From assembly GCA_963815185.1 (NCBI GenBank), contig CAWFGC010000009.1, positions 806,001 through 870,000 on the forward strand: a stretch of 64,000 nt of DNA, written 5' to 3'. Origin of the DNA: SHZL01 sp963815185 (GTDB lineage Bacteria > Pseudomonadota > Gammaproteobacteria > Xanthomonadales > SZUA-36). Under the pieces are notes generated by a model, which was not told the origin of the DNA, made no database searches, and saw only the letters and a list, made by a program, of their open reading frames with translations. Each line of letters opens with the position of its first letter. Positions within the stretch are counted from its first letter, which is position 1. A program made the position numbers and the translations under genes. Shown here one piece after another: positions 48,073-56,967 of the stretch.

Positions 48073-49173
48073 ATGAAAGTCACCGGCGCTGAAAGTTTCA
48101 TTCTCGATATTCCCATTGGCTCGGAGATTGCCGACAGCATGCAATCGGTTAGCAGGCTGGAGTTCGTTGGCCTGCAGATTCACACCGATGAAGGCATCAG
48201 CGGCACCGGATACACGGTGACGGTGGGTTGCGGCGGCAGTGTGATCCAAAATGTCATCGACACACTTTACATCGATGATCTGCTGGGAACTGACCCCAAC
48301 AACGTCAGGGAGATTTGGCAGAAACTGTATTTTGGCAAGGCGCACTGGATCGGCCGCGCCGGGGCGACGACCATGGCCCAGGCGGCAGTGGACATCGCCT
48401 TGTGGGATATCATTGCAAAGGCGGCTGAACGGCCTTTGTGGCAGGTTCTGGGCGGGGCGCGGGCCTCCGACATACCGATTTACAACACGCACGCGGGCTG
48501 GTTGAATTATTCCACCAAACAACTCAGGGACGAGGCTTTGGGCCTGATTGACCAGGGCTTTTCGGCGCTGAAAATGAAGGTCGGTCTGTCCGATACCGCA
48601 GAAGATCGCCGCCGCATCGAAGCAGTGAAACAGGCGATTCCCGCCGACGTGCTGCTGATGGTGGATGCGAACCAGAAGTGGGACCTGATGCAGGCCAGCC
48701 ACGCGGCGCATTTGTTCGAGGACTTGAACCTCTCATGGCTCGAAGAGCCGTTGCATCCGGACGATATCAAGGCGCACCGCGTGCTGAAACAGGGTACTTC
48801 GGTCCCGATCGCCCTGGGGGAACACGTCTACACCACCCATGCGTTTCGCGACTATATCGAGAACAACGCGGTGGATGTCGTGCAGGTGGATGTTTGCCGG
48901 GTGGGCGGCATCACGCCGTGGATGGAAGTGGCTGCAATGGCGAATGCGGCCAACTTGCGGGTGTGTCCCCATGCCGGAGACCTGATGCAGGTGCATCAGC
49001 ACATGGTCAAGGCGATTCCGAATAACTGGCTGCTGGAAGTGATTCCGATCTGGGATAAAGGTCCCTTCCGCGAGCAGATTCGGCTCAGGGACGGCATGTG
49101 CATCACGCCGACGGAACCGGGAGCCTCGACGGATTTCACTGCCGAGGCAATGGAGAAATTCCGCGTCAGTTGA
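48073..49173 (+). CDS. Enolase-superfamily sugar-acid dehydratase (mandelate racemase group), MLE1
   Basis: 366 residues, intact. All expected residues of the mandelate-racemase subgroup are visible: Lys167 and Lys169 (LKMKVG), metal ligands Asp198 (VDANQ), Glu224 (WLEEP) and Glu250 (LGEH), and an Asp273/His300 dyad (VQVDVCRVGG, CPHAG). This group dehydrates aldonic acids; D-arabinonate dehydratase of Sulfolobus and fuconate, galactonate and rhamnonate dehydratases belong to the superfamily. It follows the SnoaL-like gene by 29 bases and precedes the SMP-30 lactonase by 35, matching a lactone, then aldonate, then 2-keto-3-deoxy acid sequence. D-arabinonate is my preferred substrate; stereochemistry cannot be proven from sequence. 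Confidence 0.88.
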   Translation: MKVTGAESFILDIPIGSEIADSMQSVSRLEFVGLQIHTDEGISGTGYTVTVGCGGSVIQNVIDTLYIDDLLGTDPNNVREIWQKLYFGKAHWIGRAGATTMAQAAVDIALWDIIAKAAERPLWQVLGGARASDIPIYNTHAGWLNYSTKQLRDEALGLIDQGFSALKMKVGLSDTAEDRRRIEAVKQAIPADVLLMVDANQKWDLMQASHAAHLFEDLNLSWLEEPLHPDDIKAHRVLKQGTSVPIALGEHVYTTHAFRDYIENNAVDVVQVDVCRVGGITPWMEVAAMANAANLRVCPHAGDLMQVHQHMVKAIPNNWLLEVIPIWDKGPFREQIRLRDGMCITPTEPGASTDFTAEAMEKFRVS

Positions 49174-49208
49174 ATGAAGCTGTCAATGATTGCAGAAGGG
49201 TCTATCCA

Positions 49209-50154
49209 ATGACGATATTTGCACGTGGACTGGGGTTTCCCGAGGCCCCGGTATTGCTGCCGGACGGAAATTTCCTGTTCACCGAAATGACCCCCGAAAC
49301 CGGCTGGGTGATCTGGTTCAGCGCGGACGGTCAATCGCGTCGCGTGGTGGCCAGGACCGGGCGGCCCAATGGCCTGGCGCAGGACCGCAACGGCGCCATC
49401 TGGGTTGCCGAATCGGCGCAGTGTGCGCTGCTGAAATTGGCGACTGGACGGCGAGTACGAAACCTTCGCGAAGGCCGGTGAAGGACAGCCGTTCCTGTTT
49501 TTGAACGATCTCGCATTCGCACCCAACGGTGACCTTTACCTGACCGATTCCGGCATCTTACAGAGCGAGTTCGCACCGGGCGGGGAACTCAATCCCGACT
49601 GGGAAAACCTGCACTACGACGGCAGAGTGTATCGCGTCGATGTGAATACCGGGGCGGTCGAGACGATCGATCAGGGTCTGCGCTTTACCAACGGGATCGC
49701 CTTCGGGCCCGATGAAAACCTCTACATCGCTGAGACACTGACCGGAATGATCCACCGCTACGAGTGGAAGGATGGCGGTATTACCGGCGCCAGAAAGCCA
49801 TTTGGTAGTGCGTTGGATCCGCAAGGACTGGGAGGGCTGCGCGGGCCGGATGGCATGAAGTTCGGTGCCGACGGCAACTTGTACATTGCCGTGTTCGGCC
49901 AGGGTATCGTCACGGTTCTCGATCCGGATGGGAAGGCGGTGCGGCGGATCAAGACCGAAGGCAATTGGTGTACCAATCTGGCGTTCGGGAAGAACGGCGA
50001 GCAGTCGATCTATCTGACCGAGGCCGAGACCGGCACGGTGCAGAAGTTCGAAGTCGGCACAGACGGCTTTCCTCTGTTCAATAAGTTTGGTAATTTTGGT
50101 AATTTTGGGGTCAGAGTAAAGTGCCAGAGTAGTTACTCTGGCACTTTACTCTGA
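49209..50154 (+). CDS. SMP-30/gluconolactonase-family lactonase, one frameshift
   Basis: About 310 residues, six-bladed beta-propeller sugar lactonase. First frame: LGFPEAPVLLPDGNFLFTEM (metal ligand Glu12), RPNGLAQDRNGAIWVAES. After a frame change near 49440: NDLAFAPNGDLYLTDSG with the Asn and Asp metal ligands, FTNGIAFGPDENLYIAET and GPDGMKFGADGNLYIAVFGQ. The end of the protein runs into the repeat at 50107-50158, so the last residues (VRVKCQSSYSGTLL) are encoded by the element and the natural C-terminus is probably lost or altered. It hydrolyses aldono-1,4- or 1,5-lactones. Here it is the natural partner of the AKR sugar dehydrogenase and MLE1. Last gene of its run. Confidence 0.85.
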
Positions 50155-50158
50155 CCCC
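50107..50158. repeat. 25-bp perfect inverted repeat, REP/RAYT-like palindrome
   Basis: Left arm 50107-50131 and right arm 50134-50158 are exact complements with only 2 bases between, beginning GGGGTCAGAGTAAAGTGCC. Left of it AATTTTGG-type triplets repeat (50084-50110). To the right CTGACCCCGTCC occurs twice (50151-50162 and 50171-50182). It sits between the convergent lactonase and MLE3 genes and could end transcription from both. The GGGGTCAGAGTAAA core resembles mobile palindromes associated with REP-type tyrosine transposases; no transposase is present here. Confidence 0.8.
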
Positions 50159-50182
50159 GTCCTCGCCTGTCTGACCCCGTCC

Positions 50183-51361
50183 TTATTCGGAGCCGTGGTC
50201 CCAGGGGACTTCGCCTTCCTGTAATGGATGGATGTAGCGGCCGGCGCCTTCGCGGCGGGCCAATGGAAACGTTCCCCGGCCGGTGGGCGGATTGGCCTGC
50301 AGGTCCGCGAGCGCATCTTCGTCCACTGTAATGCCGAATCCCGGCTCATTGCCGAGTACGATGTAGCCGTCCTCGATGTGATTGTCGAATTTGAGGCACT
50401 GTTCACGGCCGGGGTCCGCGACTTCCATGCCGATATGATTGGGCAGTGCGGCGGCGACGTGCGCCATGAAATTCGCCTGGGAGTTCATCATTGAAACCGG
50501 CAGTGAATAGGTGTGGGCCATGTGGGCGATTTGCCGGCAGCCGGTGACGCCCGAGTGTCCCGCCGCCACGTTCAGCACATCCACCGCCTGATTGGCGATC
50601 AGCGGGTAGAAATCGGCGATGCTGTTGACGTTCTCACCGGTCGCCACCGCAGCCGATACCTGCTGCGATACCAGTTTGAGGCCATCGTAGTCCCAGCGTC
50701 TGGCAGGTTCTTCGACCCAGGTCAGATCAAACTGCTCTTCCATTTGGCGAACATAGCGCACGGATTGCTTCGGTGACCAGTATTCGTTCGCATCGATGGT
50801 CAGAATCGGCTTTTCCGACGCAATGCTCAGCGCTTCCTGCATGATGCCCAGACGCCGCAGGTCGGCTTTGATGTCCAGTCCGACCTTGAGCTTTCCAGCC
50901 TTGATGCCCACCTCCGCCATGCGCCGATAGAAGGCAAACAGATCTTCGTCGGAAAGGCAGTAATCCATTCCGCTGGCATATGCCTCCACCCGTCCATGCG
51001 CTGCACCGAGCGTCCGCCACAATGGCTCTCCGGCGATTTTGGCCTTGAGGTCCCACAAGGCGATGTCGAGCGCACTCAGATTCGCGTTGGCCGCGCCTTC
51101 GTTTCCCGCTTTGTGAATATGGTCATTGATCTTCATCCACAAATGGACGACTTCCCTAGGGTCCTGTCCTTCGACCAGGTGAAACAGGCTCTCCATGCCC
51201 CCGCCGCCAAATCCAAGGGACAAACCGGTGATATTTTCGTCCGTCTCGAGATACAGGATCGAACCCGGCAGCAACTCCACACCTTCGGGCAGATTGCAAT
51301 CGGATATCGCCCGATCCAGCTTCATCATGTAGGTTTCGTAACGGTAGCCTGTGATTTTCAT
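50183..51361 (-). CDS. Enolase-superfamily sugar-acid dehydratase-like protein, MLE3
   Basis: 392 residues, intact. ATG 51361 follows the stop of MLE2 as TGAAATG, so the two are coupled; the frame extends upstream but only over MLE2. Residues: Lys157 and Lys159 (GKLKVG), metal ligands Asp190 (TIDANEYW), Glu217 (WVEEPA) and Glu243 (TGENV). The later His/Asp of the mandelate racemase dyad is not obvious (GHSGVTG, MMNSQANF), so it may belong to another acid-sugar dehydratase subgroup. Proteins of this type act on aldonates or aldarates. Transcribed with GntR and the AKR. Substrate probably an aldonate of the same pathway. Confidence 0.87.
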   Translation of the reverse strand: MKITGYRYETYMMKLDRAISDCNLPEGVELLPGSILYLETDENITGLSLGFGGGGMESLFHLVEGQDPREVVHLWMKINDHIHKAGNEGAANANLSALDIALWDLKAKIAGEPLWRTLGAAHGRVEAYASGMDYCLSDEDLFAFYRRMAEVGIKAGKLKVGLDIKADLRRLGIMQEALSIASEKPILTIDANEYWSPKQSVRYVRQMEEQFDLTWVEEPARRWDYDGLKLVSQQVSAAVATGENVNSIADFYPLIANQAVDVLNVAAGHSGVTGCRQIAHMAHTYSLPVSMMNSQANFMAHVAAALPNHIGMEVADPGREQCLKFDNHIEDGYIVLGNEPGFGITVDEDALADLQANPPTGRGTFPLARREGAGRYIHPLQEGEVPWDHGSE

Positions 51362-51362
51362 T

Positions 51363-52458
51363 TCAGTCACCTGCCTGCACGGTGGACTTGACGAGCAATT
51401 CCCTGTCGATGGCCAGGCCATTACCGGCTGCATCACCAGCGCTGCCCCAACCGGATTCGAATCGCACGTCAGTTGCGATCAGCCCCTGGGCCGGTTGCGG
51501 GTCGAGCACTTCCACGCTCATCACATTGGGCATCGCCGCCGCCACATGGACATGTATGTTGCCCGGTGACGCTATCAGCGTGACGGGCAGCTCGAAGCCG
51601 TAAGCGGTGTCTGCGATCTGCATGGCGCCGGTAATGCCGAGACGTTGTATGTCGATCGCGACGACATTCGCTGCATGGTGATGCAGGTAGGGGAGATAAG
51701 CGCTGCCGGTTGTCAGATCGCCACCGGCGCAGACCGCCGCGCGAATACTGTCGGCCAGCCGCTTCGAGGCCAGGAAGTCGCCACTTGCCACGGCTCCCTG
51801 GACAAACGTCAGATCGTGTTCGGACTCGATTCGACGGATATGCCGAATGGATTCCTTCGGCCACCACCTCCCGCCGGCATCGATCATCAACTCGGGTACA
51901 GGAGTGGACGTTTTGAGGGCGTCCTTGATCAGGCCCAGACGCCGGATGTCGGCTTCCAGGTCGTTACCCACGGCCAGTTTGCCGCCTCTCAGTCCGTGTT
52001 CGCGCGGACATCAATTGGAACCAGTCAAGGACGGTTTCATCGGATGACTGCAAGTCGGTGTAGCTGGCATAGGCGTTGACCCGCGGGCGGGCTCCGCCCA
52101 GGGTTTTCCACAGGGGCTCATCCTGTGCTTTGGCCTTCAGGTCCCAGATCGCGAGGTCAAGTACCGCGCGCGCGATCTGGAATACGCCATCGCCCTTGCT
52201 CGAGATCAACTTGCCCATGCTGTGCCATAGCGATGCCGCCGCGCGAGGATCCTTTCCGACCAGGATTTCTTGCGCCAGTGAGAGGATGGGCTGGCGTGCC
52301 CATGGCTCTGCAAGTGCAATGCCAGTCAGCCCGGCATCGGCAGCCAATTCCACCAGGCATCGCGTGCTTGCCGGGCCCGCCTTGTGCACGCGACGGCCCG
52401 GCCCGCTGCCGGCGGCTGTGCTGTCATACAGAGTGGCCTTGATCCCGGTGATCTTCAT
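51363..52458 (-). CDS. Enolase-superfamily paralog lacking metal ligands, MLE2, one frameshift
   Basis: About 365 residues, related to MLE3 along its length. Starts MKITGIKATLYDSTAAG at 52458; a frame change near 51985 joins the N-terminal domain (LDLAIWDLKAKAQDEPLWKT) to the barrel (GGKLAVGNDLEADIRRLGLI). The first metal Asp is kept (LMIDAGGRWW), but the position of the second ligand reads FVQGAVA instead of WVEEPA, and the third reads CAGGDL instead of TGEN. If the sequence is right, it cannot bind Mg2+ normally and is probably a non-catalytic partner of MLE3. The upstream AKR frame runs into it without a stop. Confidence 0.75.
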
Positions 52459-53547
52459 CTGCGCATTCCGATCAAGTTTTAGCTGGAGACCCGTCGGTAC
52501 CAGGTTTCGTATCAGGCCGGCGTAGGGAGCCTTTGGATGTATCAGGCCTTTTGCTTTGAGGTCTTCCCAGAATGCCGCAGGTATGGGCTCATCGAGCAGT
52601 CTGGCATTCTGCAGGGTTTCCTGAACATTTTGACCGCCCGGAATGACACTGACCACCACCGGATGTGCAGCCACGAAATGCAAGGCGGCACGAACCATAG
52701 GGACCCCGTGGCTTTGGCATACCGCATCGAGTGCTTTGACGCGTTGCATGATTTCGGCCGGTATATCCGCGTAGTTATAGGTGTGTTGCCCGGCGAGCAC
52801 GCCTGAATTGTATGGGCCGCCGATAACGACACCAGCCCCTTTTTCGGCACACTGGGGGAACAACATGTCAATCGGCTCCTGCTCCAGCAGCGTATACCGG
52901 CCGGCCAGAAGAAACAGGTCGGGATCGGCCAGTTCGAGCAAACGTGCGCACGGCTGCCATTCGTTTACCCCGGCACCGATCGCCTGGATGACGCCGCTGT
53001 CGCGCAATTCGGTCAGTGCCCGCCAGCCCCCCTGATCGAACAATTGACGGATGACTTCCTCAGAGCCTTCCCGGCTGCCATGGGCGAAGGCACAAATATC
53101 GTGGACATACAGAATGTCGACGTTGTCAATTCCCAGACGCTTCAGGCTTTCCTCGTAAGAACGCAATACGCCATCATAGGAATAGTCGTAGTAAAAGCGA
53201 AGTTGCGGCGTGTCGATGAAAAAGCCGCTGTTGACCTCTTCCTTCGCGCATGGCTCGAACAGGCGTCCAACCTTGGTTGAAATCAGATAGTCCTTGCGAT
53301 TGACTTTTTTTAACAACCGGCCCACGCGCGTTTCAGACAGCCCAAAGCCATACAGAGGGGCTGTGTCGAAATAGCGCATGCCGCAGTCCCAGGCGGCTTC
53401 CAGAGTTGCGTCACAGTCCTTTTCACTCAGAGGGCGCAGATAGTTTCCCAGCGGAGCGGAGCCAAATCCCAGGGTGGTAAAAGTGAGCTTACGTCCAGCG
53501 CGGGTTACGAATTCACGTGGGGCTTTTGCGCCGGCACTGCTATTCAT
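52459..53547 (-). CDS. Aldo/keto reductase, D-threo-aldose 1-dehydrogenase (L-fucose/D-arabinose dehydrogenase) type
   Basis: About 345-363 residues of AKR. Catalytic tetrad visible: Asp in YFDTAPLYG, Tyr in the same motif, Lys in ISTKVGR and His in LYVHDI. LGFGSAPLGN, GLSETRVGRLLK, VIGGPYNSGVLAG and VIPGGQNVQETLQN are characteristic of D-threo-aldose 1-dehydrogenases, which oxidise L-fucose, D-arabinose and L-xylose to lactones. No stop separates it from MLE2: after the family C-terminus (LIHPKAPYAG) the frame continues through LQLKLDRNAQ into MLE2 Met at 52458. TAA or TGA triplets in other frames just before that ATG suggest a hidden indel and not a true fusion. ATG 53547 overlaps the GntR stop. 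Confidence 0.85.
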
Positions 53548-54235
53548 TTTCTTCCTCGATCTGGGCTAGTTTCACTTCTATGGCGCGGGATACATTGGTC
53601 AGATGCACGCGCATCGCCGAGCCGGCAAATTCGGGGTCTCCGGTACTGATCGCATCGACAATCCTGCTGTGCTCGCTGAACGTCTCTTCCGGGCGGTGGT
53701 CTACCGGCAATGTCAGGAACCGCGGTCTGTCAAGAAGCACCCTGGCTTCTTCGAGTAAGTGCTGCACCCGGGGAGAATGGATTGCTGCAATGATTTCTGC
53801 GTGCAGGGCCTCGTCGAGATCGTCGTATTTGGGCGCGTCGAGCACCGGTTCTTTCAAAGCATCGGCCTGTGCCTGAATATTTTCCTCGAGCCGCTTGAGC
53901 AAATCCTTATCACCAACCATGGTTACACGTTTCACCGCTTCGACTTCGAGCGCAGTGCGGATGAACATGCTTTCGCGGATATCCTGCGGCCGAATGGGTG
54001 AAACAAAACTGCCGCTCTGCGGAAAAATGTCGATCAATCCTTCCCGAGCCAGCCGCGCAATGGCCTCACTGACCGGTGCGCGGGAAACGCCGCATTCGAG
54101 CGCGATCTCGTTCTTGCGCACAGCCGAACCCGGCGGAATTTTCAATTCCCGGATGCGGCGGCGAAGGTAATTGTACACACGCTGTGATTTGGATAAATCA
54201 CCGGAAGCGTCTGCAAGTAAAAGATTTGTCGTCAT
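53540..54235 (-). CDS. GntR-family regulator, FCD (FadR) subfamily
   Basis: 231 residues from ATG 54235 (MTTNLLLADASG); a longer in-frame start at 54310 lacks support. Winged helix at 18-80 (RVYNYLRRRIRELKIPPGSA, SRAPVSEAIARLAREGLIDI), then an all-helical FCD effector domain with a probable metal-binding Asp/His set (LHAEII, EHSRIV, MRVHL). FCD regulators sense sugar acids or organic acids, often repressing aldonate dehydratase genes. It heads the GntR - AKR - MLE2 - MLE3 run, overlapping the AKR start by 8 bases. Operator-like site 8 is 174 bases upstream of its own start, consistent with autoregulation. It is the best candidate to bind all the palindromes. Confidence 0.92.
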   Translation of the reverse strand: MTTNLLLADASGDLSKSQRVYNYLRRRIRELKIPPGSAVRKNEIALECGVSRAPVSEAIARLAREGLIDIFPQSGSFVSPIRPQDIRESMFIRTALEVEAVKRVTMVGDKDLLKRLEENIQAQADALKEPVLDAPKYDDLDEALHAEIIAAIHSPRVQHLLEEARVLLDRPRFLTLPVDHRPEETFSEHSRIVDAISTGDPEFAGSAMRVHLTNVSRAIEVKLAQIEEENE

Positions 54236-54408
54236 GGTGTGGGACCGGCGATGAATGTAAAATCTATGTTCAGTTTGAATCCTAACAGCGCAGCCAGCAG
54301 CTTCCAACAACTACGTGTCAAAGCGGGCGGCCCCAGCCTGAGGGAATGATTTCAAACCTGCTCGCACTCTGTCCTTCGCGGTCCACTTCCAGGGTGCTAA
54401 GTGTAGTT

Positions 54409-54420
54409 CTAACATGTCAG
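54409..54420. promoter_or_regulatory. Operator-like palindrome, site 8 (CTAACATGTCAG)
   Basis: Identical to sites 6 and 7; on the GntR side of the divergent spacer, 174 bases from the GntR start. Confidence 0.72.
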
Positions 54421-54618
54421 AATGCGGGCATCCGTTCATTTAACTATGAATTTGCTTGGGGTGTCAAGCAACTTCTCCGGCCCGGTTCAGGCCAGAAATA
54501 GCCTGCAGGAGTGCCGATTTGAGACAAGAAGCATTGATAAAGATTGCTCTCAAAACACCAGCCTTCGGACAACGCATTAGAGGTTTCAATTTTTTCTGGT
54601 ATCTGGGTCCTTATAGGG

Positions 54619-54630
54619 CTAACATGTCAA
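54619..54630. promoter_or_regulatory. Operator-like palindrome, site 9 (CTAACATGTCAA)
   Basis: One mismatch from sites 6-8; 93 bases before the ATG of the second TonB receptor. Confidence 0.68.
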
Positions 54631-54722
54631 TTGTCGATGTATCAGAAGATAGAGTCACATATAAGACTCCCGCTCCCGAGGCCTGAATCAAACTCACAAA
54701 ACTACAATTGGGGATCACACAT

Positions 54723-56912
54723 ATGAAGGTGCAACTCTCAGCATGGAATCGTCTGACACTGCTCGCGGTCGCGTGCGCAAGTATCTGCTTCAGTCTGGAC
54801 AGCAGCGCGCAAGCGCGCAGTGAGGACAATTCCAATAGTGCCCGGCTTGAGTTGGAGGAGGTCGTTGTGACCGCCCAGCGCCGGGAGACCAACCTGCAAA
54901 CGACCGCGCTGGCCGTTACGGTGTTGTCCGGAGATCAATTGGAAGCCAAGGGTGTCAAGAATCTGATGATGGTGCAGTATGTGGCGCCCTCGGTGAACAT
55001 TTCGGATTTTGGCTCGGCCAACGTATTCAATATTCGCGGTATCGGCCGCAGCAAGGTGGATATCGAAATCCCGTCCGGCGTAGTGATTTATGCTGACGGC
55101 GTGCCGTCAATCGCGGGTTATTTCCAGAACGAGCCCTACTATGATATGCAGTCCATAGAGGTACTGCGTGGACCGCAGGGTACCTTCGTTGGCAAGAGCG
55201 CTTCCGGCGGCGCCATCTTCGCGCGCACGCGCAACCCGGTTCTGAACGAGTTCCAGGGGAACTTTGAAGCGGGTTATGGCGAATACGAGTTCTATGAAGC
55301 CCGCGGGGCGATCAATATGCCAGCGAGCGACACGCTGGCTTTCCGCGCCGCATTCAATTATCAGAATCGCGATACCTACTACAACATCTACGGACCGTAT
55401 ACGGGTCACCCGGGAACGCAAGATCTGAAAAGTGGGCGAATCAGTATGCTTTGGCAGCCTAATGACCAGTTGTCCGTGGTGCTCAAAGCCAATTTCGCCA
55501 AACTTGATTTCGGCGGCAATGTCACCGGCAACGCGGTAGACCAGCCCTTGTTCACCATCCACCAGGACGCGCCGTTCAAGTATCTCGACAAAACGACTCG
55601 CGTGGTGCTGGACATTGATTACGTGCTGAAGAATGGCATCAAATTCAGTTCACTGACCGGCTACCAGACCGTGGATACGGTAAATAACCTCGACCTCAAC
55701 GGAGGCATTCCGCTGCCGCGGTATTGGTTCAAGAGTGCCGGCAATATCGATCTGTGGTCTCAGGAATTCAACCTGATTTCGCCGGATGACCAGGCGTTGC
55801 GGTGGGTGCTCGGTGTATTTCTGCAGAACCAGAAATCCAAATTGCCCTCGGTGGATAAGTTTGGTTTCACTTTTCTTGGCGGCGATCCGTTTGGCATCGG
55901 TCAGTTGCCGCTCGACTATCCCTGGCTGGGGTCGCCCTGGACCAAGGACGAGGATGACTGGGCGGTGTTCGCTCACGTCGCCTACGATCTGACGGACAAA
56001 CTGGAACTAGAAGCCGGTGGGCGCTACAGCGACTATAGCTTTTACCAGATCACCGACTATGTATTTGGCTTTGGCGACTCGCCTCCCGTGATCCCATTCG
56101 ATGGGGTCGTGGGCCCTGACCGCCAGGACAAATCGGAGCATTCCGTGGACTGGAAGTTCGCGCTGAACTATGAGGCGAACGATGATAACTTCCTGTATGG
56201 CGTCATTTCCCGCGGCCACACCACCGGCAGCGTCAACATCTTCCCACCATGGGACCCGTATGGTGAAATCGAAGTGTTGAACTATGAAGCGGGTTGGAAA
56301 GCCGCGTTCGCCAACCGCCAGGTCCAGACCCAGGTCGCTGCATACTACGAAAACATCAAGGGTTACCAGGCGGCGTTTACCGATCTCGATATACCCAATT
56401 CAGCCGGCCAGGTGCAGAACGCCGACAGCGACAGCAAGGTTTATGGCATTGAATTCACCGGGCAGGTCCTGGTCGGTGATTTCACCATGGATTTTGGCGT
56501 GTCCTGGAACGAGAGCGAACTGGGTGACTTCAATAATGTGGTGGATCCACTGACCCTCGAGACCGTCGACCTCACCGGCGCGAAGTTTCCCTATGCGCCG
56601 AAGTACTCGTATAACGTCGGCATGGAATACCGGTTCAAGTTTGCAAATGGCGCGACACTGTCGCCCCGTTTTGATTTCGGTTACATCACCAAGACCCAAG
56701 CCGAACTGTTCGACCACCCCCAGTACAAGCTTCAGGCTCGCGGTCTCCTCAACCTGAGAGTTCGCTACCAAAGCGCAGGCACCTGGTATGTAGAAGGATG
56801 GGCGACCAATGCACTCGACAAGCATTATGTGGCAGGTATCCAGAACCTCGGTTCCTTGTACTACGCTGGGGCGCCAAGGTTATCCGGCGTTCGTGTAGGA
56901 TGGAATTTCTAG
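54723..56912 (+). CDS. TonB-dependent outer-membrane receptor (copy 2)
   Basis: 729 residues from ATG 54723. Signal peptide to about residue 30 (LDSSAQA), TonB box EEVVVTAQRR (45-54), plug (FNIRGIGRSKVDIEIPSGVV, IEVLRGPQGTFVGK) and barrel ending in a Phe (VRVGWNF). Strongly related to the receptor at 24408-26759, so the pair arose by duplication and may take different oligosaccharide sizes. It diverges from the GntR operon and lies behind operator-like site 9. Downstream, after a stem-loop, is the KdaD-like gene. Confidence 0.93.
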   Translation: MKVQLSAWNRLTLLAVACASICFSLDSSAQARSEDNSNSARLELEEVVVTAQRRETNLQTTALAVTVLSGDQLEAKGVKNLMMVQYVAPSVNISDFGSANVFNIRGIGRSKVDIEIPSGVVIYADGVPSIAGYFQNEPYYDMQSIEVLRGPQGTFVGKSASGGAIFARTRNPVLNEFQGNFEAGYGEYEFYEARGAINMPASDTLAFRAAFNYQNRDTYYNIYGPYTGHPGTQDLKSGRISMLWQPNDQLSVVLKANFAKLDFGGNVTGNAVDQPLFTIHQDAPFKYLDKTTRVVLDIDYVLKNGIKFSSLTGYQTVDTVNNLDLNGGIPLPRYWFKSAGNIDLWSQEFNLISPDDQALRWVLGVFLQNQKSKLPSVDKFGFTFLGGDPFGIGQLPLDYPWLGSPWTKDEDDWAVFAHVAYDLTDKLELEAGGRYSDYSFYQITDYVFGFGDSPPVIPFDGVVGPDRQDKSEHSVDWKFALNYEANDDNFLYGVISRGHTTGSVNIFPPWDPYGEIEVLNYEAGWKAAFANRQVQTQVAAYYENIKGYQAAFTDLDIPNSAGQVQNADSDSKVYGIEFTGQVLVGDFTMDFGVSWNESELGDFNNVVDPLTLETVDLTGAKFPYAPKYSYNVGMEYRFKFANGATLSPRFDFGYITKTQAELFDHPQYKLQARGLLNLRVRYQSAGTWYVEGWATNALDKHYVAGIQNLGSLYYAGAPRLSGVRVGWNF

Positions 56913-56943
56913 CCCCTGTTTGACCCGTCCGTGCTGCAGACTT

Positions 56944-56967
56944 CGCCAGGCGCATTGGCGCCTGGCG
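56944..56967 (+). terminator. Stem-loop after the second TonB receptor
   Basis: CGCCAGGCGC, 4-base loop ATTG, GCGCCTGGCG: a perfect 10-bp stem 32 bases after the receptor stop. Followed by CGGTTTCAG, which is not strongly T-rich, so termination may be only partial and the KdaD-like gene could still be co-transcribed. Confidence 0.55.

Larger units (their letters stand above)
54236..54722. other. Divergent spacer between GntR operon and second TonB receptor
   Basis: 487 bases without a recognisable gene. It holds operator-like sites 8 and 9, 210 bases apart. The segment 54530-54620 is AT-rich and a reasonable promoter region for the receptor. No RNA element recognised. Confidence 0.6.

Noticed and set aside
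52860..52871. CAACATGTCA near-match to the operator palindrome
   Set aside because: Inside the aldo/keto reductase coding sequence and lacks the outer T; probably chance.
51363..53547. True AKR-MLE2 fusion protein annotated as one gene
   Set aside because: Both parts have normal family ends and starts, and stops lie in neighbouring frames at the junction; kept as two genes with the doubt noted.
56944..56967. Strong intrinsic terminator isolating the KdaD-like gene
   Set aside because: The stem is strong but the following sequence is not T-rich, so full termination is not claimed.
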